Notes under the pieces: model-generated
Seen by the model: the letters and a program-made list of their open reading frames with translations, nothing else
Told to the model about the DNA's origin: nothing
Databases searched by the model: none
NCBI GenBank assembly: GCA_045545175.1
Contig: JAZQAK010000060.1
Location: forward strand, 1-64,000
Direction of reading: 5' to 3'
DNA: 64,000 nucleotides
DNA from: RGIG6165 sp045545175
Lineage (GTDB): Bacteria > Bacillota > Clostridia > Oscillospirales > Feifaniaceae
Made by a program: the position numbers and the translations under genes
In this document: positions 55,094 through 64,000 of the stretch, piece after piece
How positions within the stretch are numbered: position 1 is the first letter of the stretch
Layout: each line of letters starts with the position of its first letter

Positions 55094-56533
55094 ATGAGAC
55101 TCTCGGAAATTTTAAATAATGTTGAAATAATAAAAAATGACGTAGGCGACGTAGAGATAACGGAGATAGTCTATGACAGCAGAAAGGTTACACCCGGATG
55201 CGTTTTTGTTGCTATTTCCGGTGTCGGAACTGATGCACACAAATTCGTGCAGGATGCGTTGTCAAAGGGTGCTAAATGTGCCGTTGTTGAAAAAGAAGGT
55301 TATCCGAATGCGGTGCTTGTTAAAAATACAAGAAAAGCACTTGCTCTTATGTCTGCTAATTTCTACGGTAATCCGTCAAAAAATTTCAAACTTATCGGCG
55401 TAACCGGAACCAATGGAAAAACTACCTCGACGTACCTTATTAAGCATATTCTTGAAAAATGCGGATATAAAGTGGGCCTTATAGGTACAATTCAGAATAT
55501 GGTCGGTGACAGGGTAATGGAAACAGGTTACACTACCCCTGAACCCTTGCAGTTACAGCAGTTATTCAGATTATTTGCGGATGAAAAAGTAGATTATGCC
55601 GTAATGGAGGTTTCGTCACACTCACTTGCGCAGGAACGTGTGGCGGGTCTTGAATTTGAAGTTAGTATATTTACAAATCTTACGCAGGATCATCTTGATT
55701 ACCACGTGACGATGGATAATTATATGCTTGCAAAGGCTAAACTTTTTTCGGTGTCAAAAACGGGCATTTTCAATCTTGATGACAAGTATACCGAAAAAAT
55801 GATGGAAACTGTTCCTTGCAGAAAAGTTACGTATTCTGTTAATGATGCTAAGTCTGATTATTATGCCGACAGTACGTTTTTTGAACCTACCGGAGTGAAA
55901 TACCGTATGGCTTCACCTGACGGTGATTTTCAGGTTGGTATAAAAGTTCCGGGTAAGTTTACTGTTTACAATTCACTTGGCGTTATAGCAGCGTGCAGAG
56001 AACTTGGTATACCGACAGAAAAAATAGTTTCGGCAATTTCTGAGATTACGGGCGTTAAAGGCAGAGTGGAGGTTGTACCGACAAAAGGTGACTATACTGT
56101 ACTTATCGACTATGCACATACTCCCGATGCGATAGAAAACGTGCTTTCTACCGTACGTGAAGTGTCTAAAGGCCGTGTCGTAGTGCTTTTTGGATGCGGT
56201 GGCGACAGGGATCGCACAAAACGTCCTAAAATGGGACGTGCGGCATTTTCACTTGCTGATTTTTGTATAGTTACCTCCGATAATCCCAGAAGTGAAGACC
56301 CGAATGAGATAATAAAGGATATAATGGAGGGTGTTAAGGATATGAATACCCCATATACCGTTATTCCTAATAGAAAAGAAGCAATAGAATACGCAATAAA
56401 AAATGCAAAAAAAGACGATATTATTGTTCTTGCGGGAAAAGGTCACGAAACGTACCAGATACTTGCAGATAAAACAATACATTTTGACGAGCGTGAAGTT
56501 ATTGCGGATATTTACAGGAATATGGAGGCGTAA
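55094..56533 (+). CDS. murE: UDP-MurNAc-tripeptide ligase MurE
   Basis: A 479-residue ATP-dependent ligase that adds the third residue of the stem peptide. ATP site GVTGTNGKTT (about 108-117), YAVMEVSSHSLAQ, IDYAHTPDAIENVL. The specificity motif is DNPR (TSDNPRSEDP), the signature for meso-diaminopimelate rather than lysine. A GGAGGG box precedes the ATG. Confidence 0.96.
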   Translation: MRLSEILNNVEIIKNDVGDVEITEIVYDSRKVTPGCVFVAISGVGTDAHKFVQDALSKGAKCAVVEKEGYPNAVLVKNTRKALALMSANFYGNPSKNFKLIGVTGTNGKTTSTYLIKHILEKCGYKVGLIGTIQNMVGDRVMETGYTTPEPLQLQQLFRLFADEKVDYAVMEVSSHSLAQERVAGLEFEVSIFTNLTQDHLDYHVTMDNYMLAKAKLFSVSKTGIFNLDDKYTEKMMETVPCRKVTYSVNDAKSDYYADSTFFEPTGVKYRMASPDGDFQVGIKVPGKFTVYNSLGVIAACRELGIPTEKIVSAISEITGVKGRVEVVPTKGDYTVLIDYAHTPDAIENVLSTVREVSKGRVVVLFGCGGDRDRTKRPKMGRAAFSLADFCIVTSDNPRSEDPNEIIKDIMEGVKDMNTPYTVIPNRKEAIEYAIKNAKKDDIIVLAGKGHETYQILADKTIHFDEREVIADIYRNMEA

Positions 56534-56536
56534 TTT

Positions 56537-57523
56537 ATGAAATATTTAGAATATTTTGTTCCGGCAGTATTGGCCTTTATATTTGCGGTAGTACTTGCAA
56601 AGGTAATGATACCTTTTTTACATCGTCTAAAATTCGGGCAGAGCATAAGGGAAGAAGGACCTAAGTGGCATAAATCAAAGTCGGGAACGCCCACAATGGG
56701 AGGAATTATATTTATAATTCCGGCTGTTGTTGCTGCACTCTGCGGTGCAATGGCGTTTTCTGACAGAAATAAAGCATTTGTCATTGTAGCAACGGCACTG
56801 TCTTTTGGAATAGTTGGTTTTGCTGATGACTATATAAAAGTTGTTAAAAAGCGTAATCTCGGTCTTACGTCAAAACAGAAAATGTTTTTGCAGATAATAT
56901 GTACCGTAGCGTTTCTTGCATCAATAACGTTAAGCGGTGATATAAGTACAAAACTCTATATTCCGTTTGTCGGACTCAGAATTGAACTCAGTGCATTTTA
57001 TTATCTGTTTGCGCTTTTTGCAATAACCGCTATGGTAAATGCAGTTAATCTTACCGACGGGATAGACGGCTTGGCAACAGGCGTTACAATTATTGCTCTG
57101 ATAGGAACGACGGTATTTGCTTTTATCGTCGGAGAGAAAAGCGTTGCTCTTTCAATGATTGTGCTTGCGGCATCATTATGTGGGTTTTTTATATTCAATA
57201 AAAATCCTGCAAAAGTATTTATGGGTGATACGGGCTCGCTCTTTCTCGGAGGCTTTATTGCTGCATGTGTATTTGAAATGAACGTTCCGATATTGTTTTT
57301 GTTTATTGGCTTTATGTATACGGTGGAAACTGTTTCTGTCAGCCTTCAGGTACTCTATTTTAAAGCGACACATGGAAAAAGGCTCTTTAAAATGTCACCA
57401 ATACACCATCATTTTGAACTGAGCGGTTGGAATGAAAAGAAAATCGTTGCAGTTTTTAGTGTCATTACGGCTCTTATGTCTGTGATAGGTGTAATAGGAT
57501 TTATTAACTATATGTCTGTTTGA
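56537..57523 (+). CDS. mraY: phospho-MurNAc-pentapeptide transferase MraY
   Basis: A 328-residue membrane enzyme with about ten hydrophobic segments. It makes lipid I. HKSKSGTPTMGG, FADDYIKVV (catalytic Asp pair), NLTDGIDGLA and GDTGSLFLGG are present, and the HHHFE loop (PIHHHFELSG). Three bases separate it from murE. Confidence 0.97.
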   Translation: MKYLEYFVPAVLAFIFAVVLAKVMIPFLHRLKFGQSIREEGPKWHKSKSGTPTMGGIIFIIPAVVAALCGAMAFSDRNKAFVIVATALSFGIVGFADDYIKVVKKRNLGLTSKQKMFLQIICTVAFLASITLSGDISTKLYIPFVGLRIELSAFYYLFALFAITAMVNAVNLTDGIDGLATGVTIIALIGTTVFAFIVGEKSVALSMIVLAASLCGFFIFNKNPAKVFMGDTGSLFLGGFIAACVFEMNVPILFLFIGFMYTVETVSVSLQVLYFKATHGKRLFKMSPIHHHFELSGWNEKKIVAVFSVITALMSVIGVIGFINYMSV

Positions 57524-57537
57524 TTTCGGAGAAGAAT

Positions 57538-58686
57538 ATGTCTGGAAAAAATGCAAAAAACAGAATAAACGAGAGAAGTATGTACGGTAAATCCGGAATA
57601 GACATACATCTGTTTGTCATAGTGATTCTCTTACTTCTTTTGGGACTTATAGCGATGTATACGTCAAGTTATGCAAGTGCTTACTATAAGTACGGAAACA
57701 GTTATCACTATGTAATAAATCAGTTTGTATATTCGGTTATAGGTGTCGGATTGATGCTTGTTATAAGCAAGGTTCTGAGCATAAAGCTTCTTAAGAAACT
57801 TACACCTCTTGCATACGTAGCGGCAATCGGACTTCTCGCACTCGTACCGTTTATCGGTGTAGTACGTAACGGTGCAAAAAGATGGCTCGGCATTGGTTCT
57901 TTCACGTTTCAGCCTTCGGAAATAGGCAAGGTGGCACTCGTTCTCATGATGTCACTCGTGATTGTCAATATGGGCCCCAAAAAAATGGCTACGTTTAAAT
58001 ACGGTGTTATTGGTATGGGCATTGTTTTACTACCCATTATCGCACTCGTTCTTATCGAAAAACACCTATCTGCCACAATTATTCTGCTCTTGATTGCCGC
58101 TGTATTAATGTACGTCGGCGGAACGAAGACAAAGTACTTTGTTATTGTAGGATGTGCAGGTGTTGCGCTTGTCGGAATCGTGCTTTTGGTTGCACCATAT
58201 ACGATGTCACGTGTACAGATCTGGTTTGACCCGTGGAAAGATAGTCTCGGTAAGGGTTATCAGACGATTCAGTCGTTGCTTGCTATTGGCTCGGGCGGTC
58301 TTTTTGGTGTAGGTCTCGGACAGAGCAGGCAGAAGCATATGTATATCCCTGAACCGCAGAATGACTTTATTTTTTCCATATGGTGTGAAGAACTCGGTTT
58401 TGTCGGGGCACTTATCGTTATACTTCTGTTTGCACTTCTTATCTGGCGTGGAATCGTAATTGCTATGAGAGCACCTGATAAATTTTCGGGACTCGTGGTA
58501 ATAGGGCTTATATCAAAACTTGCATTGCAGGTTATATTTAATATCGGTGTTGTTACAAATACTGTTCCAAATACGGGAATATCACTTCCGTTTTTCAGTT
58601 ATGGCGGAACGGCGTTGGTATTACAGCTGTGTGAAATGGGTATAATACTTGCTATTTCCAAATATTCGGTAATTACTAAGGAGTAA
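57538..58686 (+). CDS. ftsW: FtsW/SpoVE peptidoglycan polymerase
   Basis: A 382-residue SEDS glycosyltransferase with ten hydrophobic segments: LLLGLIAMYTSS, the NGAKRWLG and FQPSEIGK motifs, KHLSATII with the likely catalytic Asp position replaced by His-Leu context that varies in the family, and PNTGISLPFFSYGG near the end. It works with the PBP encoded upstream. The ATG at 57538 has GGAGAAG; a TTG at 57520 lies inside the mraY stop. murD, which often lies between mraY and ftsW, is absent. Confidence 0.93.
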   Translation: MSGKNAKNRINERSMYGKSGIDIHLFVIVILLLLLGLIAMYTSSYASAYYKYGNSYHYVINQFVYSVIGVGLMLVISKVLSIKLLKKLTPLAYVAAIGLLALVPFIGVVRNGAKRWLGIGSFTFQPSEIGKVALVLMMSLVIVNMGPKKMATFKYGVIGMGIVLLPIIALVLIEKHLSATIILLLIAAVLMYVGGTKTKYFVIVGCAGVALVGIVLLVAPYTMSRVQIWFDPWKDSLGKGYQTIQSLLAIGSGGLFGVGLGQSRQKHMYIPEPQNDFIFSIWCEELGFVGALIVILLFALLIWRGIVIAMRAPDKFSGLVVIGLISKLALQVIFNIGVVTNTVPNTGISLPFFSYGGTALVLQLCEMGIILAISKYSVITKE

Positions 58687-58690
58687 ACGT

Positions 58691-59797
58691 ATGCGAATTG
58701 TATTTGCAGGCGGTGGTACAGCAGGACATATCAATCCCGCTATAGCCATTGCTCAGTTTATAAAATCAAGACATCCTGATGCAGAAATTCATTTTGTGGG
58801 AAATAAAGACAGCCTTGAAGAACGTATTGTAAAACAAAAGGGCTTTGCATTTCATACGATTGAAGTAAGCGGTCTTAAAAGAAGCATTTCAGTAGAAAAT
58901 GTAAAGATAGTTGCCAAAGCGTTAAAAGCAACGGGTGTGTGCAAAAAACTGCTCGGAGAGATTAAGCCTGATATTGCGGTGGGAACAGGCGGATACGTCA
59001 GTTTTCCGCTTATTAAGGCTGCGGCTGATATGGGCATCCCGACAGCCATTCATGAACAGAATGCATTTCCCGGAATAACAAGCAGAATTCTTGCAAAAAA
59101 AGTTGATAGGGTAATGATAAGTTTTGCAGACAGTGCAAATCGTTTGCCTCGTAATGCAAAGACTGTTCTCGTCGGAAATCCGATAAGGGAAGAGTTTGTT
59201 TTCGCAGACAAGCAAAAGGCAAGGGAACTTCTTGAGATTCCAAGTGATAAAAAACTCATAGTCTCTTTTGCCGGCAGTCTCGGTGCGAGAGAATTTAATA
59301 ATGCAGTTATAGAGATGATGGATATGGAAAAGGACAATAAGTCACTTATACATATTCATGCAACGGGCAGATACGGTTTTCGGTGGATGCCTGGGAAACT
59401 GTCTGATAAAGGCATCACACCCGAAAAGTATCCTCATATCAGGGTTAAGGAATACATAGATGATATGTGGAACGTTATGGCTGCGGCTGACGTTGTTATT
59501 GGCAGAGGCGGCGCAGGTACTATTGCAGAACTTCTTGCACTTGGAAAACCTGCGATACTTGTCCCGTCACCAAATGTTACTCATAATCATCAGTATCATA
59601 ACGTAATGTCACTTGTCAGGGCAAATGCAGCCATGATACTTGAAGAAAGTGATATGAGTGGCGGAAAACTTATTGAAATGACAGAAAAAATACTTACGGA
59701 CAAAGAGTTTGAGAAAGAACTTTCGGATAACGCCGTAAAACTTGCTATTTACGATTCATCGCAGAAGATTTATCATGAACTTATGGACATAAAGTAA
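58691..59797 (+). CDS. murG: lipid II synthase MurG
   Basis: A 368-residue GT28 enzyme that adds GlcNAc to lipid I at the inner membrane face. GGGTAGHINPA at the N-terminus, GTGGYVSFP, HEQNAFPG and the UDP-GlcNAc site GRGGAGTIAELLALGKPAIL are intact. It starts 4 bases after ftsW. Confidence 0.96.
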   Translation: MRIVFAGGGTAGHINPAIAIAQFIKSRHPDAEIHFVGNKDSLEERIVKQKGFAFHTIEVSGLKRSISVENVKIVAKALKATGVCKKLLGEIKPDIAVGTGGYVSFPLIKAAADMGIPTAIHEQNAFPGITSRILAKKVDRVMISFADSANRLPRNAKTVLVGNPIREEFVFADKQKARELLEIPSDKKLIVSFAGSLGAREFNNAVIEMMDMEKDNKSLIHIHATGRYGFRWMPGKLSDKGITPEKYPHIRVKEYIDDMWNVMAAADVVIGRGGAGTIAELLALGKPAILVPSPNVTHNHQYHNVMSLVRANAAMILEESDMSGGKLIEMTEKILTDKEFEKELSDNAVKLAIYDSSQKIYHELMDIK

Positions 59798-59850
59798 CCG
59801 TACTTGCCGACACAGCATACTATGTGTTGTGAGCGAGGTGTGGTTTCTTT

Positions 59851-61101
59851 ATGAGCAAACTTATTGTAAAAGGTCCGTCTGTTATTGATGGAGAAATATT
59901 TGTTTGCGGTGCAAAAAACAGTGCGTTGCCATCACTTGCGGCAACGATACTGACAGAGGAAACGGTATTTTTACATAACTGTCCTTATATCCGTGACGTC
60001 AGAAAAACTTTTGAAATAATTGAATGTCTTGGAGGAAGAGTATCTCATGACGGGAGTACCGCTTGTGTAAACTGTAAAGGGGTATGCAGCGGAAATATAC
60101 CGAATGTTCTTATGAGAGAAATGAGGTCATCCATAATTTTCATAGGGGCGTTGATAGCGAGGGTCGGAAAAGTTAAATTTTCCTGTCCGGGAGGTTGTGA
60201 ACTGGGGCCGAGACCTATCGACTTACATATCAATTCTTTAAGACAACTCGGTGTGTATTTTGAATATGAGAATGATGCCATAACGGCATATTGCAACGGC
60301 CTTAAAGGCGCTGACATTGTGCTTGAATATCCGAGTGTCGGAGCAACTGAGAACATAATTCTTGCAGCGGCACTGGCAAGCGGAAAAACGACCGTGACGG
60401 GTGCTGCAAAAGAACCTGAAATAGTTGATCTTCAAAAATTGCTCAATGCAATGGGCGCAAAAATAAGCGGTGCAGGAACGGATTTTGTGGAAATTGAAGG
60501 AGTATCTTCACTACACGGTACTCATCATGCTATAATAGGAGACAGGATAGAAGCGGCGACATATCTTGCAGCAGCGGCAATGACTTCCGGACACATTATA
60601 CTCAGAGGTTGTGACAGTTCACATATTGTACCCGTTTTGTCTGTGCTTGAAAATGGCGGTGCAGAAATAACGGTTTCGGATAACAGTATTGAACTGATAC
60701 AGAAAAACAGACCCGTAGCACCGAGTAAAATTATAACGCGCCCGTATCCTGATTTCCCTACGGATGCACTTGCGATATTCGTTGCATACAGCGCTGTTGC
60801 CGAGGGCAAGTGTGAATTCTACGAAACCGTTTTTCAAAACAGATTTGAGCACGTTGGTCAACTGCTTCGTTTTGGGGCGAATATACGTGCTAAGTCAAAA
60901 TATGCATGGGTAGGAAATGCGGATAAGTTTAACTGTGCCGACGTGTATGCCACCGACCTTCGTGGAGGTGCGGCTATGGCACTTCTGGCACTTTGTTCGC
61001 AAGGTCAATCTTCTATATCGAATTTTGAACTTGTTGAACGCGGTTATGAAGATATGTCACTTAAACTAAATCTACTTGGATGTAAAACTGAGAGGAAATA
61101 A
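59851..61101 (+). CDS. murA: UDP-GlcNAc 1-carboxyvinyltransferase MurA
   Basis: A 416-residue enzyme for the first committed step of peptidoglycan synthesis. GAKNSALPSLAA near the start; the active-site loop SCPGGCELGPRPIDLH keeps the Cys that fosfomycin modifies, so the enzyme should be fosfomycin-sensitive on that criterion. DFPTDALA follows. Its place between murG and ftsQ, where murC and murB are usual, is notable. A GCGAGGTG box lies 11 nt upstream. Confidence 0.95.
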   Translation: MSKLIVKGPSVIDGEIFVCGAKNSALPSLAATILTEETVFLHNCPYIRDVRKTFEIIECLGGRVSHDGSTACVNCKGVCSGNIPNVLMREMRSSIIFIGALIARVGKVKFSCPGGCELGPRPIDLHINSLRQLGVYFEYENDAITAYCNGLKGADIVLEYPSVGATENIILAAALASGKTTVTGAAKEPEIVDLQKLLNAMGAKISGAGTDFVEIEGVSSLHGTHHAIIGDRIEAATYLAAAAMTSGHIILRGCDSSHIVPVLSVLENGGAEITVSDNSIELIQKNRPVAPSKIITRPYPDFPTDALAIFVAYSAVAEGKCEFYETVFQNRFEHVGQLLRFGANIRAKSKYAWVGNADKFNCADVYATDLRGGAAMALLALCSQGQSSISNFELVERGYEDMSLKLNLLGCKTERK

Positions 61102-61104
61102 ACA

Positions 61105-61893
61105 TTGAAAGATTCTAATCGAAAAGTCAGTGGTGCAAGGAAGCACCGTCGCAGAGTGAGGATAAGGAGACTTATCCTTGTTCTGCTGATATTTTTGATA
61201 GTTGTGGGCTTCTTTTTTGGAGGTCTTTATTATGCTGTGTCAAAATTTCTTAAGGTTAACAATATAGTCGTGTGCGGAAGCAGTATGTATACCGAGCAGG
61301 ACATAATTGAAACGTCAACTCTTAAAGATGACGGAAGTAATAATATGATATTTTTGTCATTTAAGCGTATTAAAGAAAATTTAAAAACAGGATTGCCCTA
61401 CATAAAGGACGTTGAGATTTATCGGAGTTATCCCGATACTATAATAATTGAAGTTGAGCCCGATCAGCCTTTTGCACAGATAGGCGTTGATGACAATAAG
61501 TATCTCGTTGATGAGTCGTTGAAAATACTTTCGAAGGTTAATGCGACGGAGTACGATTATCTTGAAGTCAATGCAAAACTTGCAGATGGACAGAAGATAG
61601 GTGGCAGTCTTCAGTTTGAAGAAGAAAAATCGCATCAGATTTTTGATAACGTAATAGAGCAATGTCAAAGGAACGGTTTGCTTGAAAGTATGAATACAAT
61701 CATGCTAAACGACCTTTTTGACATTTATATGATATATGATGACAGAATACAAATTGCTTTGGGAGACTACACGGAGATTAACTCCAAAATACAGTTTGCG
61801 GCAAACATTATTTCGCTTCGTCCGGAAACTGACAAAGGAATAGCAGACGTACGCAGTACACAGCAGGCATATTTCAGATTAACAAGAAGTTAA
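61105..61893 (+). CDS. ftsQ: cell division protein FtsQ/DivIB
   Basis: A 262-residue single-pass protein: a very basic cytoplasmic N-terminus (about 1-26), a membrane segment (LILVLLIFLIVVGFFFGGLYY), a POTRA domain (FLKVNNIVVCGSSMYTEQDII, about 50-120) and a DivIB-like outer domain. It starts with TTG, after AGAGG, 3 bases past the murA stop. Confidence 0.9.
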   Translation: MKDSNRKVSGARKHRRRVRIRRLILVLLIFLIVVGFFFGGLYYAVSKFLKVNNIVVCGSSMYTEQDIIETSTLKDDGSNNMIFLSFKRIKENLKTGLPYIKDVEIYRSYPDTIIIEVEPDQPFAQIGVDDNKYLVDESLKILSKVNATEYDYLEVNAKLADGQKIGGSLQFEEEKSHQIFDNVIEQCQRNGLLESMNTIMLNDLFDIYMIYDDRIQIALGDYTEINSKIQFAANIISLRPETDKGIADVRSTQQAYFRLTRS

Positions 61894-61907
61894 CTTTTAT
61901 TTTGCTA

Positions 61908-61936
61908 TTGAAATACTAATAATATTTTGATAATAT
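61908..61936 (+). promoter_or_regulatory. promoter of ftsZ
   Basis: TTGAAA, a 17-bp spacer and TAATAT. The 76-base gap after ftsQ and this match suggest ftsZ can be made apart from the cluster. Confidence 0.65.
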
Positions 61937-61969
61937 AAACTTATATATTAATGTGTGGAGGATGGAAAA

Positions 61970-63181
61970 ATGGGATTTGCATTTGACAATGACGGTTTTT
62001 ATCCGGTAAATATAAAGGTTGTCGGTATAGGCGGTGCCGGCAATAATGCTGTAAACAGAATGATCAGCGGCGGAATAAGCAGCGTTGAATTCATAGCAAT
62101 CAATACGGACAAGCAGGCACTTTTGCTTTCAAGGGCTACGCAGAAATTGCAGATTGGTGAAAAACTTACCAAAGGACAGGGTGCAGGCGCTAATCCTGAA
62201 AAAGGTCAGCGTGCTGCTGAAGAAAGTAAAGAAGAAATTGCTGCGGCTATCAAAGGCAGTGATATGGTATTCATTACTGCCGGTATGGGCGGCGGAACGG
62301 GCACCGGCGGTGCGCCAGTCGTTGCTGAAATAGCCAAGGATATGAATATTCTTACGGTAGGTATCGTTACTAAACCCTTCAATTTTGAGGGTAGAAGAAG
62401 AATGATGCAGGCAGAAGAGGGTATCCGCAGTCTTAAGGAACGTGTTGATGCACTCGTTGTTATACCGAACGAAAGACTTAAATTTGTTTCGGAAACACCT
62501 ATTACTATTTCGAACGCGTTTGAAGTTGCAGATGACGTGCTTAAGCTCGGTGTTGCAAGTATTTCCGACCTTGTTAATCTGCCCGGTTATATAAACCTTG
62601 ATTTTGCCGACGTTACAGCGGTAATGAAGGATGCGGGTTACGCTCATATGGGCGTAGGTACAGGTTCTGGTGAGAATATGGCGGAAGATGCTGCAACTAT
62701 GGCTATTTCCAGTCCTCTCATTGAAACGTCAATAAACGGTGCGAAGGGTGTTATCATCAGCATTACGACTTCACCTGACGTAAGTCTTGAAAGTATCGAA
62801 AAGGCGTCGGCTATGATAGCGGATGCTGCTAATCCCGATGCGAACATTATCTGGGGTACGTCTTTTGATCCTGAAATGAAGGATAAGATGAGAGTTACCG
62901 TTATTGCAACAGGTTTTGATAACGTCGTACCTGAGCCTGCACCGAAGGCAGAAGAAGAAAACAAGACAGAAACAGAACCTAAGAGGACGTTTGTACCGTT
63001 TGATTCAAAAGTGAATTTTGGTAATGTAAGGACGGGCGAAAGCACTGTTGTTACAAGCGGAAAAGTTTTGGATGACAGTTATGAACCTGAAACAAAGCCT
63101 ATAATCAAAAGCATTTCTGATGATGACGGAATAGATAATATCGACGATATTCTGGTTCTTTTTAATAACAAAGACAAATAA
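61970..63181 (+). CDS. ftsZ: cell division GTPase FtsZ
   Basis: A 403-residue tubulin-like protein that builds the division ring. VVGIGGAGNNAVNRM, the tubulin signature GGGTGTGGAPV and the T7 loop (NLDFADV) are present. A linker of about 70 residues leads to a C-terminal peptide NIDDILVLFNNK that lacks the usual I-P-x-F-x-R/K-R/K pattern. Start at the ATG after GGAGG; a GTG five codons earlier overlaps the box. Confidence 0.97.
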   Translation: MGFAFDNDGFYPVNIKVVGIGGAGNNAVNRMISGGISSVEFIAINTDKQALLLSRATQKLQIGEKLTKGQGAGANPEKGQRAAEESKEEIAAAIKGSDMVFITAGMGGGTGTGGAPVVAEIAKDMNILTVGIVTKPFNFEGRRRMMQAEEGIRSLKERVDALVVIPNERLKFVSETPITISNAFEVADDVLKLGVASISDLVNLPGYINLDFADVTAVMKDAGYAHMGVGTGSGENMAEDAATMAISSPLIETSINGAKGVIISITTSPDVSLESIEKASAMIADAANPDANIIWGTSFDPEMKDKMRVTVIATGFDNVVPEPAPKAEEENKTETEPKRTFVPFDSKVNFGNVRTGESTVVTSGKVLDDSYEPETKPIIKSISDDDGIDNIDDILVLFNNKDK

Positions 63182-63194
63182 TAATTGAATTACG

Positions 63195-63225
63195 AAAGCA
63201 CACTGCATTTGCAGTGTGCTTTTTG
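63195..63225 (+). terminator. terminator of ftsZ
   Basis: AAAGCACACTGC pairs with GCAGTGTGCTTT around ATTT and is followed by TTG and a T-rich stretch. Confidence 0.9.
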
Positions 63226-63285
63226 TTATATTTCCAAAAAGATTTTAATATAATTTATCAGAATTATATTAAGGAGAATGGAAAT

Positions 63286-64000
63286 ATGAATGTAAGCAGT
63301 GGATTCAAATACTGTAAAACTCTTTACAAAAACGGCATAATCGGGCATTGTGAAGAACATATCAATTTACCTGATTATTATCCGAAAATAAGTAATATAA
63401 TCTGTTGTGATGCAAGAATATATGCAACGGATTATAACGTTACAGATGGTATGCTTAATCTGAACGGAACGGCAGATGCGTTTATTATTTATATGGGTGA
63501 TAACGGCGAACTCGTTCCTCTTTCAAAAAGCATCAACATATCCGAGAGAATGCCTGTAAAAAATATGACGGATGATGCACGTGTCATGGTTACACTTGCC
63601 AAGGAAAGTGTGACAGCAAAAGGAAGCGGAAGTCATACGGAAATTAAATGTAATTACAAAATCGAAATATGTGTTGTGGGTAACGATACCGTAAATACGG
63701 ATATTTTTGTTGATGCTGAAGTGAAAAACGAAACAAAAAAGGTAACGAGACTTTGTTTTTGTGACAGAAAGAATACTTATATCGAAGAGGATATAAATCT
63801 TACTGACCAGGATGAAACACCCAAAAGATTACTGTTTAATAACGGTTATGTTTCGGTTGACGAGTGCAAGGTTGTCACGGGAAAAGTGATAACTAAAGGA
63901 ACGCTACACGTTTATGCAGTTTATGAAAATACGTCGGGCGGTATCTCGGTTAAAAAATACGATATTCCATTTAACAGAGTGTTTGACAGTACGTTACCGG
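63286..64000 (+). CDS. SPOCS (DUF3794) domain protein, cut by the window end
   Basis: The frame is open from the ATG at 63286 (AAGGAG, 9 nt upstream) to the last base, 238 residues so far. A first domain of about 170 residues with several Cys is followed by a clear DUF3794/SPOCS unit: VSVDECKVVTGKVITKGTLHVYAVYEN, then the DIPFNRVF motif. SPOCS domains occur in spore-coat and SipL-like proteins that sit on the forespore surface. The real length and number of SPOCS repeats cannot be seen. Confidence 0.82.
   Translation, partial: MNVSSGFKYCKTLYKNGIIGHCEEHINLPDYYPKISNIICCDARIYATDYNVTDGMLNLNGTADAFIIYMGDNGELVPLSKSINISERMPVKNMTDDARVMVTLAKESVTAKGSGSHTEIKCNYKIEICVVGNDTVNTDIFVDAEVKNETKKVTRLCFCDRKNTYIEEDINLTDQDETPKRLLFNNGYVSVDECKVVTGKVITKGTLHVYAVYENTSGGISVKKYDIPFNRVFDSTLP

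Noticed and set aside
1..64000. CRISPR arrays, complete insertion sequences, integrases or toxin-antitoxin pairs
   Set aside because: No regularly spaced repeats, transposase or integrase motifs, or paired small toxin genes were found on either strand.

Overview
The window looks like chromosome from a low-GC, Gram-positive, endospore-forming anaerobe of the class Clostridia (an Oscillospiraceae/Ruminococcaceae-like bacterium is my best guess; no 16S is present to settle it). The signs are: sporulation genes (yqfC, yqfD, a ylbJ-like gene, a SleB-type hydrolase, a SPOCS/DUF3794 protein), a trimeric [FeFe] hydrogenase of the NAD/ferredoxin-coupled type, a meso-DAP type MurE, strong AGGAGG-like ribosome binding sites, GTG and TTG starts, and textbook sigma-A promoters.

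Layout. 1-2.3 kb: a 5S rRNA gene with its terminator, then the broken remains of a large 'polyvalent' protein of a conjugative or phage element. 2.4-6.2 kb: a DUF1836 regulator, pyruvate kinase, a DegV protein and an exported GDPD-like protein. 6.3-6.8 kb: two tRNA-Leu genes on the minus strand followed by a repeated terminator unit. 6.9-8.2 kb: a lipoprotein, a TSCPD protein and a phosphatidyltransferase. 8.2-17.3 kb: a nine-gene minus-strand operon for aromatic amino acids (aroB, aroC, pheA, two tandem aroF copies, tyrA, aroA, an aroE-aroK fusion, then the phosphatidyltransferase). It makes chorismate, prephenate and the phenylalanine/tyrosine precursors; only 3-dehydroquinate dehydratase is missing from the shikimate pathway. 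17.4-24.2 kb: dinB with a LexA-like box, tRNA-Thr, two membrane proteins and a ferredoxin, tRNA-Trp with a duplicated 3' end, a split ThrE-type exporter and a YgiQ radical SAM enzyme. 24.3-28.5 kb: hydrogenase genes hydC-hydB-hydA. 28.8-33.4 kb: cell-wall hydrolase, small proteins and sporulation genes. 33.4-42.6 kb: a conserved housekeeping run (phoH, ybeY, era, yqzL, recO, mutS2; then ylxM, ffh, rpsP, khpA, rimM, trmD). 42.6-46.6 kb: a polysaccharide-like module (O-antigen ligase type protein, two DUF4330-like proteins, a glycosyltransferase) in the place where rplS often sits. 46.7-50.6 kb: a Crh-like HPr, uvrC, rsmD, coaD and a coiled-coil protein. 50.7-63.2 kb: a division and cell wall cluster (mraZ, rsmH, ftsL-like, PASTA-PBP, murE, mraY, ftsW, murG, murA, ftsQ, ftsZ) without murD, murC or murF. 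The window ends inside a SPOCS-domain gene.

Most noteworthy: (1) near-identical LexA-type boxes in the dinB promoter and just upstream of mraZ, which suggest SOS control of the division cluster; (2) duplicated units at the 3' side of tRNA-Trp and tRNA-Leu, and a short antisense T-arm-like motif after the terminator at three tRNA loci; (3) an apparently leaderless rsmD start; (4) an aroE-aroK fusion and diverged tandem aroF genes; (5) a consensus promoter whose -35 element lies inside the hairpin that ends mutS2. I found no complete mobile element, CRISPR array or defence system.
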